The notes beneath the pieces were generated by a model. That model ran no database searches. It worked only from the letters and a program-made list of their open reading frames with translations, and was not told where the DNA came from. From JBEBVQ01 sp037190845 (GTDB lineage: Bacteria; Bacteroidota; Bacteroidia; Chitinophagales; Chitinophagaceae), in contig JBBCJI010000013.1 of assembly GCA_037190845.1 (NCBI GenBank), forward strand, positions 1 to 64,000: 64,000 bases of DNA, read 5' to 3'. The translations under genes and the position numbers were made by a program. This document shows, one piece after another, positions 47,534 through 55,133 of this stretch. The number at the start of each line of letters is the position of its first letter. The stretch's first letter is position 1.

Positions 47534-47959
47534 ATGTTTACCTCTTATCAAAAAAACATAACGGTTATACTCCTTGCATTCAGCCTGTTCTTTCTGGCAT
47601 TTGCCTGTAAAAAAGACAAAGAAGCGACACCGGCAGTAGAAGAAGAAGTGACAATCAGCATACTATCTCCGGAAAAAAATGCAATAGTCACCGGCAGTCA
47701 GCCTTTACGCATTCATGTATCTATAAAAAGCCCGGTAACACTGCATGGATATACATGGAAACTGACCAATAAAGCTGACGGCAGCATTCTGACAGAGCAA
47801 GAAAGCCACACACACGACAAGGAGCTGACCATAGACGAAACATGGGACTGGGCAACTCATATCCGTGAAGAAACAGCGGCCGTACTTGAGGTCATCGTTA
47901 CCATAGACCACGATGGCAAAACAGCACAAAAGTCTGTTGACATTACATTCCGTCCCTGA
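47534..47959 (+). CDS. Small lipoprotein with Ig-like fold, copper-like locus
   Basis: 141 residues. A lipoprotein signal ends LAFAC with lipidated Cys25, followed by KKDKE. The body (VTISILSPEKNAIVTGSQPLRIHVSI..., VLEVIVTIDHDG) looks like a single Ig-like beta domain, with a histidine pair in SHTHDKE that could bind a metal. It may belong to the DUF4625-type lipoproteins, but I am not certain. It starts 11 bp after the CxxCxC barrel gene, so the two are co-transcribed. Confidence 0.7.
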   Translation: MFTSYQKNITVILLAFSLFFLAFACKKDKEATPAVEEEVTISILSPEKNAIVTGSQPLRIHVSIKSPVTLHGYTWKLTNKADGSILTEQESHTHDKELTIDETWDWATHIREETAAVLEVIVTIDHDGKTAQKSVDITFRP

Positions 47960-48015
47960 AACAATATGTCACAATCATTTCAAAACAGTATCATTTACTC
48001 ATAAAACATTAAATA

Positions 48016-48822
48016 ATGAAAACACAATTTCAGCAAGTCATATTTTTTCTTTTCTGCCTGATGATCACTTTTTCTGCCTGTAAGAAGAAAGAAGATCCGA
48101 AACCTGACAATAACAATCCGCCCACGAATAACGATACGACTAAACGAACGGGTAAGATTGCATTTGCCTTTGCAAACACAGTAAACGGCGATGCCATCAG
48201 CATGAACAGCACCTGGTACCGGAATGAGCACGGAGATTCTTTCCAGGTAACCAAATTCAATTACTACATCAGCAATATAAAACTGCACAATAAAGAAGGC
48301 GGTGTATATGCAACACCGGAAAGTTATCAGCTCATACAGCAGGAAGATCTCAGCTCACTTACATTTACATTAGACAATGTACCTGCCGGCAATTATACTT
48401 CCGTCAGTTTCCTGATCGGCGTAGACAGCATACGTAATGTGTCCGGCGCGCAAACGGGCGCGCTTGATCCGGTACACGGCATGTTCTGGGACTGGAATAC
48501 AGGGTACATCATGGCCAAGTTTGAAGGCAACTCTCCCCAGTCTTCCCGCGACGGAAAAATTGTGTACCATATCGGTGGCTTTTCCGGAGCACATAACCCG
48601 CTCAAACAGGTCAGCCTGACATTGCCACAGGAAGTCGTAATATCCGGGAATTCAGGGATTATAGCAGTTGAAGCTGACCTGGCAAAATGGTTTAAAGGAG
48701 CGCACCTGATTGATTTTGGAGCAGTGTCTACTATACACATGCCTAATGCTAATTCCAGAAAAATAGCGGATAATTATGTCAACATGTTCCGTGTGGCGGC
48801 AGCTACTTATAGTGTAGAATAA
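48016..48822 (+). CDS. MbnP-family copper-binding lipoprotein
   Basis: 268 residues. A lipoprotein signal ends FSAC with lipidated Cys22. The MbnP family is recognised from FQVTKFNYYISNIKL, the block HGMFWDWNTGYIMAKFEG (W158 and W160) and the VYHIGGFSG segment. In the characterised MbnP/MbnH pair a Trp of MbnP is oxidised to kynurenine by the di-heme partner, and this creates a copper site; that the same happens here is inference. The gene lies 56 bp after the small lipoprotein gene, and the candidate partner is the next gene at 49200. The protein should sit on the envelope facing the periplasm or outside. Confidence 0.85.
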   Translation: MKTQFQQVIFFLFCLMITFSACKKKEDPKPDNNNPPTNNDTTKRTGKIAFAFANTVNGDAISMNSTWYRNEHGDSFQVTKFNYYISNIKLHNKEGGVYATPESYQLIQQEDLSSLTFTLDNVPAGNYTSVSFLIGVDSIRNVSGAQTGALDPVHGMFWDWNTGYIMAKFEGNSPQSSRDGKIVYHIGGFSGAHNPLKQVSLTLPQEVVISGNSGIIAVEADLAKWFKGAHLIDFGAVSTIHMPNANSRKIADNYVNMFRVAAATYSVE

Positions 48823-49199
48823 GTAACTTTACTGAGATTGTCTCTGAAAAGGTCAATAACATAATTGCGAGGAAGCGCGACGAAGCAATCCCAGCATCAT
48901 GTTAAGATTGCTTCGCTCCGCTACCATTGACGTGTTTCATAAACCGTTTATGACCAGACACCCCTCACATTCTCCCCTCGAAGGGAGACGACCACATCAT
49001 TCCCTGCCCAGAGCAGGGTATCAAAACGGCGTAAAGTCCCCCTTCGAAGGGGGCGCAGGGGGATGTTTGCGCTGCTACAGGAAACTTTGTTATTATTCTT
49101 CATGATGAATCCCTGTCATTTTTATCATTATTTGGGGAACCCAAATTACTCCTCGAAATGACGGGGTTTACAGATAACCTCAGTAATATACCCAATGTT
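48823..49199. repeat. Intergenic mosaic of palindromic extragenic repeats between mbnP-like and mbnH-like genes
   Basis: This 377-bp gap contains four separate inverted repeats. CGAAGCAATC (48881-48890) pairs with 48906-48915. TCTCCC pairs with GGGAGA at 48971-48988. CCCTGC pairs with GCAGGG at 49002-49018. CCCCCTTCGAAGGGGG at 49038-49053 is a perfect 16-bp palindrome. A fragment CTCGAAATGACGGGG near 49152 looks like the same class of DNA. No credible gene is seen; an open frame over 48899-49105 is formed by these repeats. Confidence 0.7.
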
Positions 49200-50249
49200 G
49201 TGAAAAAGTCTGTGATCCTTTTGTTCTTGTGTTGTATGATACTTTGCCTGCATTGGCTGGGGTGTAAGGTAGATCCTTCTTTTGAGGTCAGCCCCTCCGG
49301 GGCTGACGTTTCTTTTTACATCCCGGAAGGATGGCCGAAACCGGTATATCAGTTTGAGGGTAACCCGCTGACAAAAGACGGTTTTGAACTGGGACGAAAA
49401 CTGTTTTATGATGTCCGGCTTTCGCGTGATAACACCGTATCCTGCGGCACCTGCCACCAGCAATTTGCTGCGTTTGCCAATCTCGACCACGCACAAAGCC
49501 ATGGGATTGACGGTAAATTTGGCATCCGGAATGCACAGGGGTTATTCAACCTCAACTGGCATCCGGATCTGTTCTGGGATGGCAGGGTGTCAGATTTAGT
49601 GCATCAGCCGCTACGCCCCATCGCTGATCCTGTAGAGATGGATGAAAAGGTGGAGTACATCATTGAGCAACTCAACAGCGACGCCACATACCGGAATATG
49701 TTCCGCCTGGCATTCGGCAGCGAAACAGCCACAACAGACAATATGCTTAAAGCGCTTGCCCAGTTTATGGGGGCCATGATCTCCGACGATTCGAAATACG
49801 ACAGGCACATCAGGGGCGAAAACGGCGGGAGCCTGACGGCAGCGGAAAGCAACGGCCTGAGCCTGTTCCGCACACACTGCGCATCCTGCCATAAGGAGCC
49901 TTTATTTACTGATTTTTCATTCCGTAATAACGGACTGACACCGGATCCTGCCTTTAATGACAAAGGCCGGGCGGGTGTAACCGGAAAAGACGAAGACAAC
50001 TATCGCTTTAAAGTACCATCGCTGCGTAATGTGGGCGCCACCAGGCCCTATATGCATGACGGGCGCTTCGAAACACTCGATCAGGTACTGGAACATTACC
50101 GTAACGGAATACACAGCGCTCCTAACCTCGACACACTCCTGACCACCGGGATCTCTTTAACAGACACAGAAAAACAGGACATCATCAGCTTCCTGCACAC
50201 CCTGACCGATTATACATTTATAAAGGACGAACGATTTGCGCAACCATAA
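49200..50249 (+). CDS. Di-heme cytochrome c peroxidase family protein (MbnH / MauG / CCP type)
   Basis: 349 residues from a GTG at 49200 (start of the Lys-Lys n-region); an upstream ATG at 49158 lies in repeat DNA. The signal ends WLGC, a plausible lipobox. Two c-type heme sites are present, CGTCH (82-86) and CASCH (227-231), with the spacing of the CCP/MauG family. Other family marks are LGRKLFYDVRLSRDNTVSC, the FWDGR motif, YMHDGRF and HYRNGI. Members either reduce hydrogen peroxide or, as in MauG and MbnH, oxidise protein Trp residues. Lying beside an MbnP-family gene favours the MbnH role; this is inference. Confidence 0.88.
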   Translation: MKKSVILLFLCCMILCLHWLGCKVDPSFEVSPSGADVSFYIPEGWPKPVYQFEGNPLTKDGFELGRKLFYDVRLSRDNTVSCGTCHQQFAAFANLDHAQSHGIDGKFGIRNAQGLFNLNWHPDLFWDGRVSDLVHQPLRPIADPVEMDEKVEYIIEQLNSDATYRNMFRLAFGSETATTDNMLKALAQFMGAMISDDSKYDRHIRGENGGSLTAAESNGLSLFRTHCASCHKEPLFTDFSFRNNGLTPDPAFNDKGRAGVTGKDEDNYRFKVPSLRNVGATRPYMHDGRFETLDQVLEHYRNGIHSAPNLDTLLTTGISLTDTEKQDIISFLHTLTDYTFIKDERFAQP

Positions 50250-50286
50250 CTTTATGTAACTTTAACCCATCATAAAAATTCAGACC

Positions 50287-50574
50287 ATGACAAAACTTCA
50301 CACTTTTCTTTCCGCAGTTTTACTTTCCATGTTATGTATCACCGGATGCAATAATACCTCACAGGAAAAACAGTCTGACATGCACAACGGAGACGCCACC
50401 CATACACATATACACCCGCCCGGTACAGATCCGAAAAATATTGATCCCATATGCGACATGGTCCGTGACGAAACCTGGACGGATTATATGGTATACAATA
50501 ATGATTCCGTCTGGTTCTGCAGCGAATACTGCAAAGATGCCTTTGCCGCAAATCCTGCAAAGTACCGAAACTAA
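50287..50574 (+). CDS. YHS-domain lipoprotein
   Basis: 95 residues. A lipoprotein signal ends ITGC (Cys21). The YHS-like metal-binding domain spans about 52-95 with Cys56 in IDPICDMV and Cys78/Cys82 in WFCSEYCKDAF, the pattern found in copper and heavy-metal proteins. A His cluster THTHIH lies at 38-43. The gene follows the di-heme peroxidase by 37 bp and probably belongs to the same transcript. A role as a metal carrier or metal-site scaffold is inferred. Confidence 0.8.
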   Translation: MTKLHTFLSAVLLSMLCITGCNNTSQEKQSDMHNGDATHTHIHPPGTDPKNIDPICDMVRDETWTDYMVYNNDSVWFCSEYCKDAFAANPAKYRN

Positions 50575-50606
50575 AATCCCCGTATCCATAACTGCCGTTA
50601 CATCCC

Positions 50607-50614
50607 TATTTTTG
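50607..50614 (+). promoter_or_regulatory. -7-like box upstream of lhgO
   Basis: TATTTTTG matches TAnnTTTG, with a leader of about 19 nt to the ATG at 50640. No clear -33 TTTG was found. Confidence 0.35.
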
Positions 50615-50639
50615 CACGGCTTTCTAAAGCCATTCTTTA

Positions 50640-51860
50640 ATGGATAGTCGTTCGTTTGATATCATTGTTATCGGAGGCGGGTGTGTGGGACTTGCCTCGG
50701 CCTATAAAATCAATCTGAAATACCCACATCTTAAAATAGCTGTACTGGAAAAAGAAAACCGGGTAGCGGCACATCAGACGGGACGTAATTCCGGCGTCAT
50801 CCATTCGGGTATTTATTACAAGCCAGGTTCATACAAGGCAAAAAATTGTGTAGACGGCCGTCGTGAGCTTGTTGCTTTTGCCCGCGAATACGGTGTAATG
50901 CATGATGTATGCGGCAAGGTGATCGTAGCAACGCATGAAAATGAGCTGGCACACATGAATAAGGTGTTCAAAAATGGTCAGGCCAATGGTGTGGAAGATA
51001 TAGAACTGCTGTCGCCGGAGGATATAAAAGAAATTGAACCTTACTGCGAAGGTATTGCAGGCATACGTGTTGGCTGTACAGGCATTATAGATTATACAGG
51101 TCTTTGCGAAAAGCTGGCAGAACTCATTACACAAAAATTTTCAGGCAGTGGTGTTTTCCTCAACACCGAAGTTCGTGATTTTATCCGGCAGGATGGTAAG
51201 ACAACCATAGCTACCAGTCAGGGGAATTTTGAAGCAAAATATATTGTTGCCTGTGCCGGCCTTCAGAGCGACCGCATTGCACGGAAGCAGGGCGCGCATG
51301 GAGATGCTGCTATTGTTGGTTTTCGCGGCGACTATTACGACCTCACCGAAAAAGGACGCAGCAAAGTACGCAACCTGATCTATCCCGTTCCCAATCCCCA
51401 GTTCCCGTTTCTCGGCGTTCACTTCACACGCATGGTCAATGGCGAAGTAGAATGCGGTCCTAATGCTGTCTTCGTCTTTGAACGGGAAGGATATAAAAGA
51501 ACGGATTTCAGTTTGCGCGACACTTCGGAAGCCTTTTCATTCCGCGGTACCTGGAAGTTTTTTGCCCGCCACTGGCGCTTCGGCCTGGATGAGTACCGCG
51601 GCGCATTCTCCAAACCTTACTTCCTGAAACGCCTGCAAAAGCTAATCCCTTCGCTGGAGCCGGACGATATCATCGCCTCCCGTTCGGGCGTCCGGGCTAT
51701 GGCATTATCACCCAAAGGTGAGATGATCGATGATTTCAAAATCGAAACAAACGGAAATGCGATCCATGTACTGAATGCACCGTCTCCGGCAGCTACCGCA
51801 GCACTGGCCATTGGCACAGCGGTACAGGAAATGGCAACGATGCAATTCGGGTTGTCATAA
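50640..51860 (+). CDS. lhgO: L-2-hydroxyglutarate oxidase
   Basis: 406 residues. It is an FAD enzyme that oxidises L-2-hydroxyglutarate to 2-oxoglutarate and passes electrons to the membrane quinone pool. The dinucleotide-binding motif is IVIGGGCVGLASA near the N-terminus. TGRNSGVIHSGIYYKPGS is characteristic of LhgO, and the C-terminal FAD contact region is GVRAMALSPKGEMIDDF. Length and start fit the family. It is convergent with the TPR gene at 51868 (7 bp between stops). Confidence 0.93.
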   Translation: MDSRSFDIIVIGGGCVGLASAYKINLKYPHLKIAVLEKENRVAAHQTGRNSGVIHSGIYYKPGSYKAKNCVDGRRELVAFAREYGVMHDVCGKVIVATHENELAHMNKVFKNGQANGVEDIELLSPEDIKEIEPYCEGIAGIRVGCTGIIDYTGLCEKLAELITQKFSGSGVFLNTEVRDFIRQDGKTTIATSQGNFEAKYIVACAGLQSDRIARKQGAHGDAAIVGFRGDYYDLTEKGRSKVRNLIYPVPNPQFPFLGVHFTRMVNGEVECGPNAVFVFEREGYKRTDFSLRDTSEAFSFRGTWKFFARHWRFGLDEYRGAFSKPYFLKRLQKLIPSLEPDDIIASRSGVRAMALSPKGEMIDDFKIETNGNAIHVLNAPSPAATAALAIGTAVQEMATMQFGLS

Positions 51861-51867
51861 TATGACA

Positions 51868-52737
51868 TCAGTCTCTGATGAACTTTTTTCTCAAAAGAGC
51901 ATATTTTTCCCTGCTGGCCAGACCAATCACCACTTCTGACTCCAAAATCTGATCGTTTTTATTCAGATAAACTGCAGCATCATCCGGGTTATCCAAAAGT
52001 GAGAGTATATGTAAATTTATATTGAATATGCGCTCTGCTACTTCATTCTTCTCCCAGAATACAAGTACTTTCCGGTAATAGTTTAATGCAGAATCTGGTT
52101 TCCCTGCTGCTGCATAAATACCTGCCAGGTTATTCAGGGTAACCATAATCCCCGGCTCGTTCTTTTTTGCAGTGTACAACATGAGTGCCGTATCAATATC
52201 TTTCATCCCATCCGCAATACGTCCTGTTATACCATAAAGATATGCCCTGTATTTGTATAAATTAGCTATCTGCAATGTATCATTGATCTCATGCCACAAC
52301 TCAAGGGATGCATTGATAAACCCTACAGCGGTATCCGGCCTGTTCAGCCTTTCTTCATATATAAAACCGATATTCTGCCGGGCAAAGGCAAGCCACAACT
52401 TATCCTTTGCTATTCGGCATCCGGCTCCTGCTTTAACCCAACTTGCAATATAAGCATGAGGATCACTATCCAGTTTTTCCATCGAAACCGTTATATATCT
52501 TCCGATGCTGTTCTTGTATGCAGTATCTTTTAACAGACCCGTATCACCACAGGAAAAATGCAGCCTGACATTAAAATCTTTCTCTACCTGCTCCCGGAAA
52601 TAAGCACATGCCATCGGAAGTTCCTGATCGTCGTTATAGGGAGTAAGTATATACCGTCCCGGGTCAAAATTTTCGTGCTGTGCGTTAGAGAAAAAGGAAC
52701 ACAGACACACGATTATTAATAACAAACTGTTTTTCAC
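51868..52737 (-). CDS. Secreted TPR-repeat protein of unknown function
   Basis: 289 residues from a GTG at 52737, which gives a normal signal peptide (VKNSLLLIIVCLCSFFSNAQ). An in-frame extension to 52860 would abut the start of the divergent nucleotidyltransferase gene and has no signal. TPR-like helical pairs are visible at about 105-265 (LAFARQNIGFIYEERLNRPDTAVGFINASLELW, MVTLNNLAGIYAAAGKPDSALNYYRKVLVFW). Cysteines C45, C58 and C106 are present in the N-terminal half. There is no kinase or DNA-binding domain. It may be a truncated relative of TPR sensor proteins. I do not recognise a specific function. Confidence 0.6.
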   Translation of the reverse strand: MKNSLLLIIVCLCSFFSNAQHENFDPGRYILTPYNDDQELPMACAYFREQVEKDFNVRLHFSCGDTGLLKDTAYKNSIGRYITVSMEKLDSDPHAYIASWVKAGAGCRIAKDKLWLAFARQNIGFIYEERLNRPDTAVGFINASLELWHEINDTLQIANLYKYRAYLYGITGRIADGMKDIDTALMLYTAKKNEPGIMVTLNNLAGIYAAAGKPDSALNYYRKVLVFWEKNEVAERIFNINLHILSLLDNPDDAAVYLNKNDQILESEVVIGLASREKYALLRKKFIRD

Positions 52738-52860
52738 CTGTATGATATTGCCATTCCAAATTACACTAATAATATCCGGATTGCAAATGCGGCCCCTCCT
52801 ATCCGGGTAATTTGATCGCAACAGGTGAATTGCCTCAGTTTTGCTGATATTTGCACTCAT

Positions 52861-53544
52861 ATGGAATGTATCATTCTTGCCGGAGGATTAGGTACCCGCC
52901 TGCGCGGTGTGATCGGCAATCAGCCAAAATGTATGGCGCCCGTTCAGGGAAAGCCTTTTCTGGAACATATGTTCGCCTATCTGGAACAGGAAGGATGTAC
53001 ACGACTTATCCTGTCCCTTGGTCACCTTCATGAAGTGATCACAGACTGGCTTGCAAGTCAAAGCCGGTCATTTGAAATCACGTATGTTATCGAACAGGAA
53101 CCGTTAGGCACAGGTGGTGGGATACATCTTGCAGTGCAGCAATCCACAACACAGCATGTAATTGTGCTGAACGGCGATACGATGTTTCGCATACCTCTTT
53201 CAGAATTGATTGGCCATCACCGGGAATATGACGCCGAAACTACGCTGGCGCTCAAGGTCATGCACCGGTTCGACCGCTACGGTGTAGTGCGTGTGGATGA
53301 ACATCACACCATTATCGCTTTTGAAGAAAAAAAATATCACGAGTCAGGACTGATCAATGGTGGTATTTATTGCATCAACCGAGAACGGTTTCTCGCCCGT
53401 ACATTCCCGGACAAGTTTTCATTCGAAAAAGATTACCTCGAGAAATACGTTGACACCAGCCTGTTTTCCGGCTATGTCCATGATTCATACTTTATTGACA
53501 TTGGCATACCGGAAGATTATGAACGTGCACAGATAACCCTGTAG
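52861..53544 (+). CDS. Sugar-phosphate nucleotidyltransferase (HddC/GmhD-like)
   Basis: 227 residues from the ATG at 52861 (MECIILAGGLGTRLRG), which contains the nucleotide-binding GGxGTRL motif; an earlier ATG at 52825 is rejected. It resembles D-glycero-alpha-D-manno-heptose 1-phosphate guanylyltransferase in length and motifs: QPKCMAPVQGKPFL, EPLGTGGGIHLA, VLNGDTMF, INGGIYCI and DIGIPEDYERA. It would activate a sugar 1-phosphate for surface glycan synthesis; the exact sugar cannot be read. The last codon and the stop (CTG TAG) lie within a 32-bp palindromic repeat. Confidence 0.82.
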   Translation: MECIILAGGLGTRLRGVIGNQPKCMAPVQGKPFLEHMFAYLEQEGCTRLILSLGHLHEVITDWLASQSRSFEITYVIEQEPLGTGGGIHLAVQQSTTQHVIVLNGDTMFRIPLSELIGHHREYDAETTLALKVMHRFDRYGVVRVDEHHTIIAFEEKKYHESGLINGGIYCINRERFLARTFPDKFSFEKDYLEKYVDTSLFSGYVHDSYFIDIGIPEDYERAQITL

Positions 53545-53570
53545 AGACGCGATGCATCGCGTCTCTACAG
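53539..53570. repeat. Perfect 32-bp palindrome overlapping a gene end
   Basis: The half-site CTGTAGAGACGCGATG is followed directly by its exact complement. The final Leu codon and TAG stop of the nucleotidyltransferase gene are part of the left half. It would form a 16-bp hairpin and may terminate transcription. Confidence 0.9.
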
Positions 53571-53679
53571 AGAGGGAATTTTACCACAAATGGCATGCAT
53601 TATGCCGGAATGTCACTATATTTATTGCGGATTGAAATTTGCCCTACTTCAAATACAACTATCATATAAAATATAATTT

Positions 53680-54381
53680 ATGAATCCGAACGAATTTAAG
53701 AAATACGCCATCAAACACCATGGTATCAGCAGTCTGACACTCCATGATTATACATCTTCCCTCAGACAGCCGGTGGGACTTACGCCATATATCATTGAGG
53801 AACGCCCGCTGAACGTGGCACAAATGGATGTGTTCTCCCGCCTGATGATGGATCGCATTATCTTTCTCGGCGAACCGATCAATGACCAGGTTGCCAACAT
53901 TGTAACAGCACAGTTACTCTTCCTCGAAAGCACCGACCGCAACCGGGATGTGCAGATGTACATCAATAGTCCGGGCGGAGGAGTGTATTCCGGCTTAGGT
54001 ATTTATGATACGATGCAGATCATTAATCCTGAAGTGTCTACCATATGCACCGGTATTGCTGCATCTATGGCTGCCGTGCTGATGTGTGCCGGCACGAAAG
54101 GAAAACGTACGGCGCTGAAACACAGCCGCGTTATGATCCACCAGCCATTGGGCGGAGCAGAAGGCCAGGCCAGTGATATCGAGATCACGGCACGCGAGAT
54201 TCTCAAACTAAAGAAAGAATTGTATGAGATCATAGCAAACCATTCGGGACAGAAACTATCAAAAGTAGAAAAGGATAGTGATCGCGACTACTGGATGACC
54301 GCACATGAGGCAAAAGAATACGGCATGGTAGACGAGGTGCTGGAACGCAATCCGCGGAAGGATCCGGAAAATCAGAAATAA
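53680..54381 (+). CDS. clpP: ATP-dependent Clp protease proteolytic subunit
   Basis: 233 residues. It is the tetradecameric serine peptidase that pairs with ClpX or ClpA/C. The catalytic triad is visible: Ser129 in GIAASMAA, His154 in RVMIHQP and Asp203 in DSDRDYWMT. The Gly-rich INSPGGGVYSG segment forms the oxyanion-side strand. The N-terminus is about 25 residues longer than E. coli mature ClpP, consistent with a processed or extended form. The clpX gene is not adjacent. A palindromic repeat starts 5 bp after the stop. Confidence 0.96.
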   Translation: MNPNEFKKYAIKHHGISSLTLHDYTSSLRQPVGLTPYIIEERPLNVAQMDVFSRLMMDRIIFLGEPINDQVANIVTAQLLFLESTDRNRDVQMYINSPGGGVYSGLGIYDTMQIINPEVSTICTGIAASMAAVLMCAGTKGKRTALKHSRVMIHQPLGGAEGQASDIEITAREILKLKKELYEIIANHSGQKLSKVEKDSDRDYWMTAHEAKEYGMVDEVLERNPRKDPENQK

Positions 54382-54385
54382 TACC

Positions 54386-54413
54386 GTAGAGACGCGATAC
54401 ATCGCGTCTCTAC
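54386..54413. repeat. 28-bp palindromic repeat between clpP and comF, overlapping the comF stop
   Basis: Thirteen-bp arms (GTAGAGACGCGAT and complement) around a 2-nt centre. Read on the minus strand, the last Leu codon and stop of the ComF-family gene (CTG TAG) run into this repeat, exactly as at 53539-53570. Lying between convergent genes, it may terminate both. Confidence 0.9.
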
Positions 54414-55099
54414 AGGGCCAATCCGATGGTTGCCAGGCTAACCCGGACATTTTTCTGCTGCAGCACGGTCTGGGCGCATGCTTCCAATGTGGCGCCGGTG
54501 GTCAGCACATCATCCAGCAGCAACACATGCTTCCCCTGCAGGGAAGCATGTGTTGTAAATGCCCCTTCCATATTTTCTGCGCGTTCTTTGCGTGTCTTTA
54601 AAGTCTGGCTTTCTGTTTGCTTTATACGGAGCAGCATTTTTGCAGAATAGGGTATCTGCAGCACACTATGCATGCCTTCCGCAATCAGCACGCTTTGGTT
54701 ATACCCACGTGCCGCTTCCTTCTTTTTGTGCAGGGGCACGGGCAGGATCAGATCAACAGTATGTATCCAGGCAGTTTGCTGCAACGCCAGCGCAAACTGT
54801 CTGCCCAGAAACCGGCCGACATCTTTTTTACCCCGGTACTTTAGTCCGTGCAGCAAATGCTGCACCAGACCATGACTGATGAAATAAGTAAAAGAAACTG
54901 CAACATGAAAAGGAAAACGACCGGCAAAACGCATGGCGGCTTCGTTATCAGGCTGATTATAATGACAGGTTAGCGGTAATTTTTCCAGGCAATGCAGACA
55001 GAGTACCTGTTCGGTTTTGATCAATGGCGTCTGGCATCCTTCGCAGATGCGGGGAAAGAAAATATGGGACAGTCCATAACCTGCCTGACGCAACCACAT
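54410..55099 (-). CDS. ComF family phosphoribosyltransferase-like protein
   Basis: 229 residues. An N-terminal zinc-finger-like region holds Cys pairs (CEGCQTPL...LCLHCLEKL). The PRPP-binding loop of type I phosphoribosyltransferases is at the C-terminal side (VLLLDDVLTTGATLEAC), and DLILPVPLHKKKEAARGYNQS is typical of ComF. The family is linked to DNA uptake in competent bacteria; the reaction is not established. It is followed on its 3' side by the palindrome that supplies its stop, and preceded by radA with a 34-bp gap. Confidence 0.9.
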   Translation of the reverse strand: MWLRQAGYGLSHIFFPRICEGCQTPLIKTEQVLCLHCLEKLPLTCHYNQPDNEAAMRFAGRFPFHVAVSFTYFISHGLVQHLLHGLKYRGKKDVGRFLGRQFALALQQTAWIHTVDLILPVPLHKKKEAARGYNQSVLIAEGMHSVLQIPYSAKMLLRIKQTESQTLKTRKERAENMEGAFTTHASLQGKHVLLLDDVLTTGATLEACAQTVLQQKNVRVSLATIGLAL

Positions 55100-55133
55100 A
55101 GAAGTACAGATATTTACACATCATGAAGTTACA

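Noticed and set aside
48899..49105. Small open frame between mbnP-like and mbnH-like genes
   Set aside because: It is built from palindromic repeats and has no start context or domain.
49158..49199. ATG start for the di-heme peroxidase
   Set aside because: It lies in repeat-like DNA, and the GTG at 49200 starts a standard lipoprotein signal. The choice is not certain.
52738..52860. Extended start of the TPR protein at 51868-52737
   Set aside because: The extension would reach the divergent gene start and remove the N-terminal position of the signal peptide.
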